Positions 5,225 to 6,973 of a DNA stretch of 6,973 nucleotides are shown here, in pieces. Source of the DNA: Gammaproteobacteria bacterium (lineage in GTDB: Bacteria > Pseudomonadota > Gammaproteobacteria > SZUA-229). The notes under the pieces were generated by a model. The model worked only from the letters and a program-made list of their open reading frames with translations, ran no database searches and had not been told where the DNA came from. The position numbers were made by a program, and so were the translations under genes. Location: NCBI GenBank assembly GCA_030637945.1, contig DAOWFN010000170.1, positions 1 to 6,973 on the forward strand. The letters run 5' to 3'. Within the stretch, counting starts at the first letter, position 1; the number at the start of each line of letters is the position of its first letter.

Positions 5225-6973
5225 GTGAAGGTTGTTACTTCTCAATCTGGTATTGATAAAGTTGCCGGTTTTAACTGGTCTATTTACAAAAAGACTATCG
5301 TACTAGTACTTATTGCTTCGATGGTGTCGTTCGTCCTGGCGTGGGTTATAAAAGGTGAAACTGCAAAACATGGTGGCGTGAAATGGACTGCGCTCATGTG
5401 GGCGCGCTCACATGGAAATGAGGCTTTGACCGAAGAGCAATCTTATGCAGATTTGCTAACGATACCCTATTACGCATTAAGGCCAGTTGATGTGCCTCAG
5501 GTCGTTGTTGATATTGATTTTAAGAGTTTTCAAAAATTGCAAAAGAAACGTTTACAGGCCCTGAAAAAAGGCTTGTTGGTTACTGGTAAAAATGATTTTG
5601 TGCCAGCGAAGATTCGCCATGAAGGTGAAACAAAAAAAATAAAACTTCGATTAAAGGGAGACCTTCTTGACCATCTAGAAGGTGATAAGTGGTCGTTTCG
5701 TGTGAAGGTAAAGGGTAAAGATCATCTATATGGTATGCGCGTGTTTTCTGTTCAAAGCCCACAGGTGAGAGGTTATCAGGGCGGTCCTTTATTTTACGCA
5801 ACTTTAAAAAGGTATGGACTGCTAGCGCCAAGATATAAATTAGTTAATCTTGTGGTCAATGGCAGCGACCTGGGTATCATGAGTATTGAAGAGCACTTTT
5901 CGAAAGAGCTGCTTGAGTCCAGTGGTCGAAAAGAAAGTGTCATCGTCCGTTTTGATGAATCGTTGGTATGGGATGCAACTGATGGCGCAAAAAGAGCTGG
6001 TTTAGGCGGTCACTTTGATAACTATCATGTTGCGACAATTGATGGGTTCGGCACAAAAAAAATTGCTAAATCAAAACGTCTTAGCGACAATTATAAAATA
6101 GCTGTTGGTCTGCTTCGTGCGTTTGAAAATGGCGCAATGCTACCATCAGAAGTTTTTGATGTTGAGCAGATGGGCCGTTATATAGCAGTGTCCGAGTTGT
6201 GGGGTTCGTGGCACAGCTTCAGTTGGCGTAACCTTCGTTATTATTATAATCCTATTACTGCAAGGTTAGAGCCGATCGGTTTTGATCCAGATATTCAAAA
6301 CCGTAGTAAGCCGGGCAGTAACCGGGCAGAGGGAGAACCTGTTACTTCAGTTATGCGGTCAGCGCTGCTGGATGATCCTGTTATTTTTTTCGAATTCAAA
6401 AAAGCTGTGCAAATGATTCGTGAAGATATAGTGAATGGAGATTTAATCGAACAACTGAAAAGCTTGGAGGAAGAATACCTTCCGACTTTAAGAAAAGAAT
6501 TCTTTTTATTGCGACCATTTGATCAAACTGAGTTAGAGAAAAGAATTGATTTGCTAGAGGTGTATAGTAAGACTGATCTGGATAGCCTGTATCAGATTAA
6601 GTACTCTTATCCTGAGTTGCTACAGGCGTTTGAGATAGAAGGTGCAGAGGGGTCGTATGTTGAACTGGCAAACATTACATCGTCGCCATTAGAAGTATTG
6701 TCGATTAAGTGGCTGGCTGAAAAAGATAACAATAAAAAACTTGATGTAGATTTTAAGGAAGAGGTGATATTTCCGCTGTTGTTGCAAGCTACGCCAAGGT
6801 TATCAAAACCAGGTTATCAGAAAATATATTTTGATAAAAAGGGAAAGTATAAAAAAGGTTATTATCTGGAAGTTAGTGCAAGAGTAATCGGCGCGCAAGA
6901 AGTGGTAAGAACAAAAGTTAGCCCGTATTATGGTGCGTTAAAGCGTAATCCGATCCCTGTTTCTACATTACAA
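5225..6973 (+). CDS. CotH-kinase-like membrane-anchored protein, 3' end cut by the window
   Basis: Open for 583 codons from GTG 5225 to the last base with no stop, so the C-terminus is missing. Residues 24-42 (TIVLVLIASMVSFVLAWVI) are a single membrane anchor after K22-K23; the rest is probably periplasmic (inference). CotH-family features in order: LRLKG (141-145) with KWSFRVK (155-161), YGLLAPRYKL leading into VNGSDLGIMSIEEHF (211-225), RNLRYYYNP (335-343) and IGFDPDI (351-357), resembling the Asn and 'WDxD' metal-binding region of CotH kinases. The Asp normally found shortly before the Asn is absent (residues 325-335 contain none). Residues ~380-500 are helical. A beta-rich stretch with YVELANITSSPLEV (about 478-491) resembles an extracellular Ig/lamin-tail-like fold. 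Characterised CotH proteins phosphorylate spore-coat proteins; in Gram-negatives the role is unknown. It is the immediate partner of the DUF4956 gene, and its 3' half is AT-rich. Confidence 0.8.
   Translation, partial: MKVVTSQSGIDKVAGFNWSIYKKTIVLVLIASMVSFVLAWVIKGETAKHGGVKWTALMWARSHGNEALTEEQSYADLLTIPYYALRPVDVPQVVVDIDFKSFQKLQKKRLQALKKGLLVTGKNDFVPAKIRHEGETKKIKLRLKGDLLDHLEGDKWSFRVKVKGKDHLYGMRVFSVQSPQVRGYQGGPLFYATLKRYGLLAPRYKLVNLVVNGSDLGIMSIEEHFSKELLESSGRKESVIVRFDESLVWDATDGAKRAGLGGHFDNYHVATIDGFGTKKIAKSKRLSDNYKIAVGLLRAFENGAMLPSEVFDVEQMGRYIAVSELWGSWHSFSWRNLRYYYNPITARLEPIGFDPDIQNRSKPGSNRAEGEPVTSVMRSALLDDPVIFFEFKKAVQMIREDIVNGDLIEQLKSLEEEYLPTLRKEFFLLRPFDQTELEKRIDLLEVYSKTDLDSLYQIKYSYPELLQAFEIEGAEGSYVELANITSSPLEVLSIKWLAEKDNNKKLDVDFKEEVIFPLLLQATPRLSKPGYQKIYFDKKGKYKKGYYLEVSARVIGAQEVVRTKVSPYYGALKRNPIPVSTLQ

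Noticed and set aside
5580..5831. 83-codon antisense reading frame
   Set aside because: It lies opposite the CotH-like gene, whose sense frame is continuous and has family motifs.

Overview
The window is a run of seven co-directional (+ strand) protein genes. Both end genes are cut by the window edges. Gene content and family resemblance suggest a Gram-negative bacterium, most plausibly a gammaproteobacterium (marine or environmental), and a surface-polysaccharide (exopolysaccharide, capsule or O-antigen) locus. The taxonomy is inference from sequence style only. There are no RNA genes, insertion sequences, CRISPR arrays or phage genes that I can see.

Layout. (1) 1-428: the C-terminal end of an asparagine-synthase-type amidotransferase, a family common in glycan clusters. 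(2) 496-2400: an FkbH-like protein (SGNH-like N-terminus, HAD-IIIC phosphatase core, GNAT-like C-terminus). (3) 2397-2630: a stand-alone acyl carrier protein, overlapping the FkbH stop by ATGA. (4) 2661-3404: a left-handed beta-helix (hexapeptide) acyltransferase with a TTG start. (5) 3454-4395: an integral membrane protein of the lysylphosphatidylglycerol-synthase-TM/YbhN/AglD2 family. (6) After a 136-bp gap, 4532-5218: a DUF4956 membrane protein. (7) 5225 to the window end: a CotH-kinase-like, membrane-anchored protein, open for 583 codons with no stop before the edge.

How they may work together. Genes 2-4 look like a compact cassette. FkbH would load a three-carbon unit (glyceryl, from 1,3-bisphosphoglycerate in characterised homologues) onto the ACP, and the hexapeptide acyltransferase would then transfer an acyl group, presumably to a sugar of the polymer or its lipid-linked precursor. 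The amidotransferase upstream could add a second decoration (an amide), and the YbhN-like protein is a candidate lipid/glycan-carrier membrane factor. Genes 6-7 form a second module: DUF4956 and CotH-like genes are recurrent neighbours, and here they are tightly coupled (6 nt apart, Shine-Dalgarno inside the DUF4956 gene). The CotH-like protein appears to lack the usual first catalytic Asp, and its 3' half is markedly AT-rich compared with the acyltransferase gene (hand count about 36% versus 55% GC).

The most interesting items are the putative ACP-dependent glycan-acylation cassette, and the DUF4956/CotH module with its unusual CotH active site.
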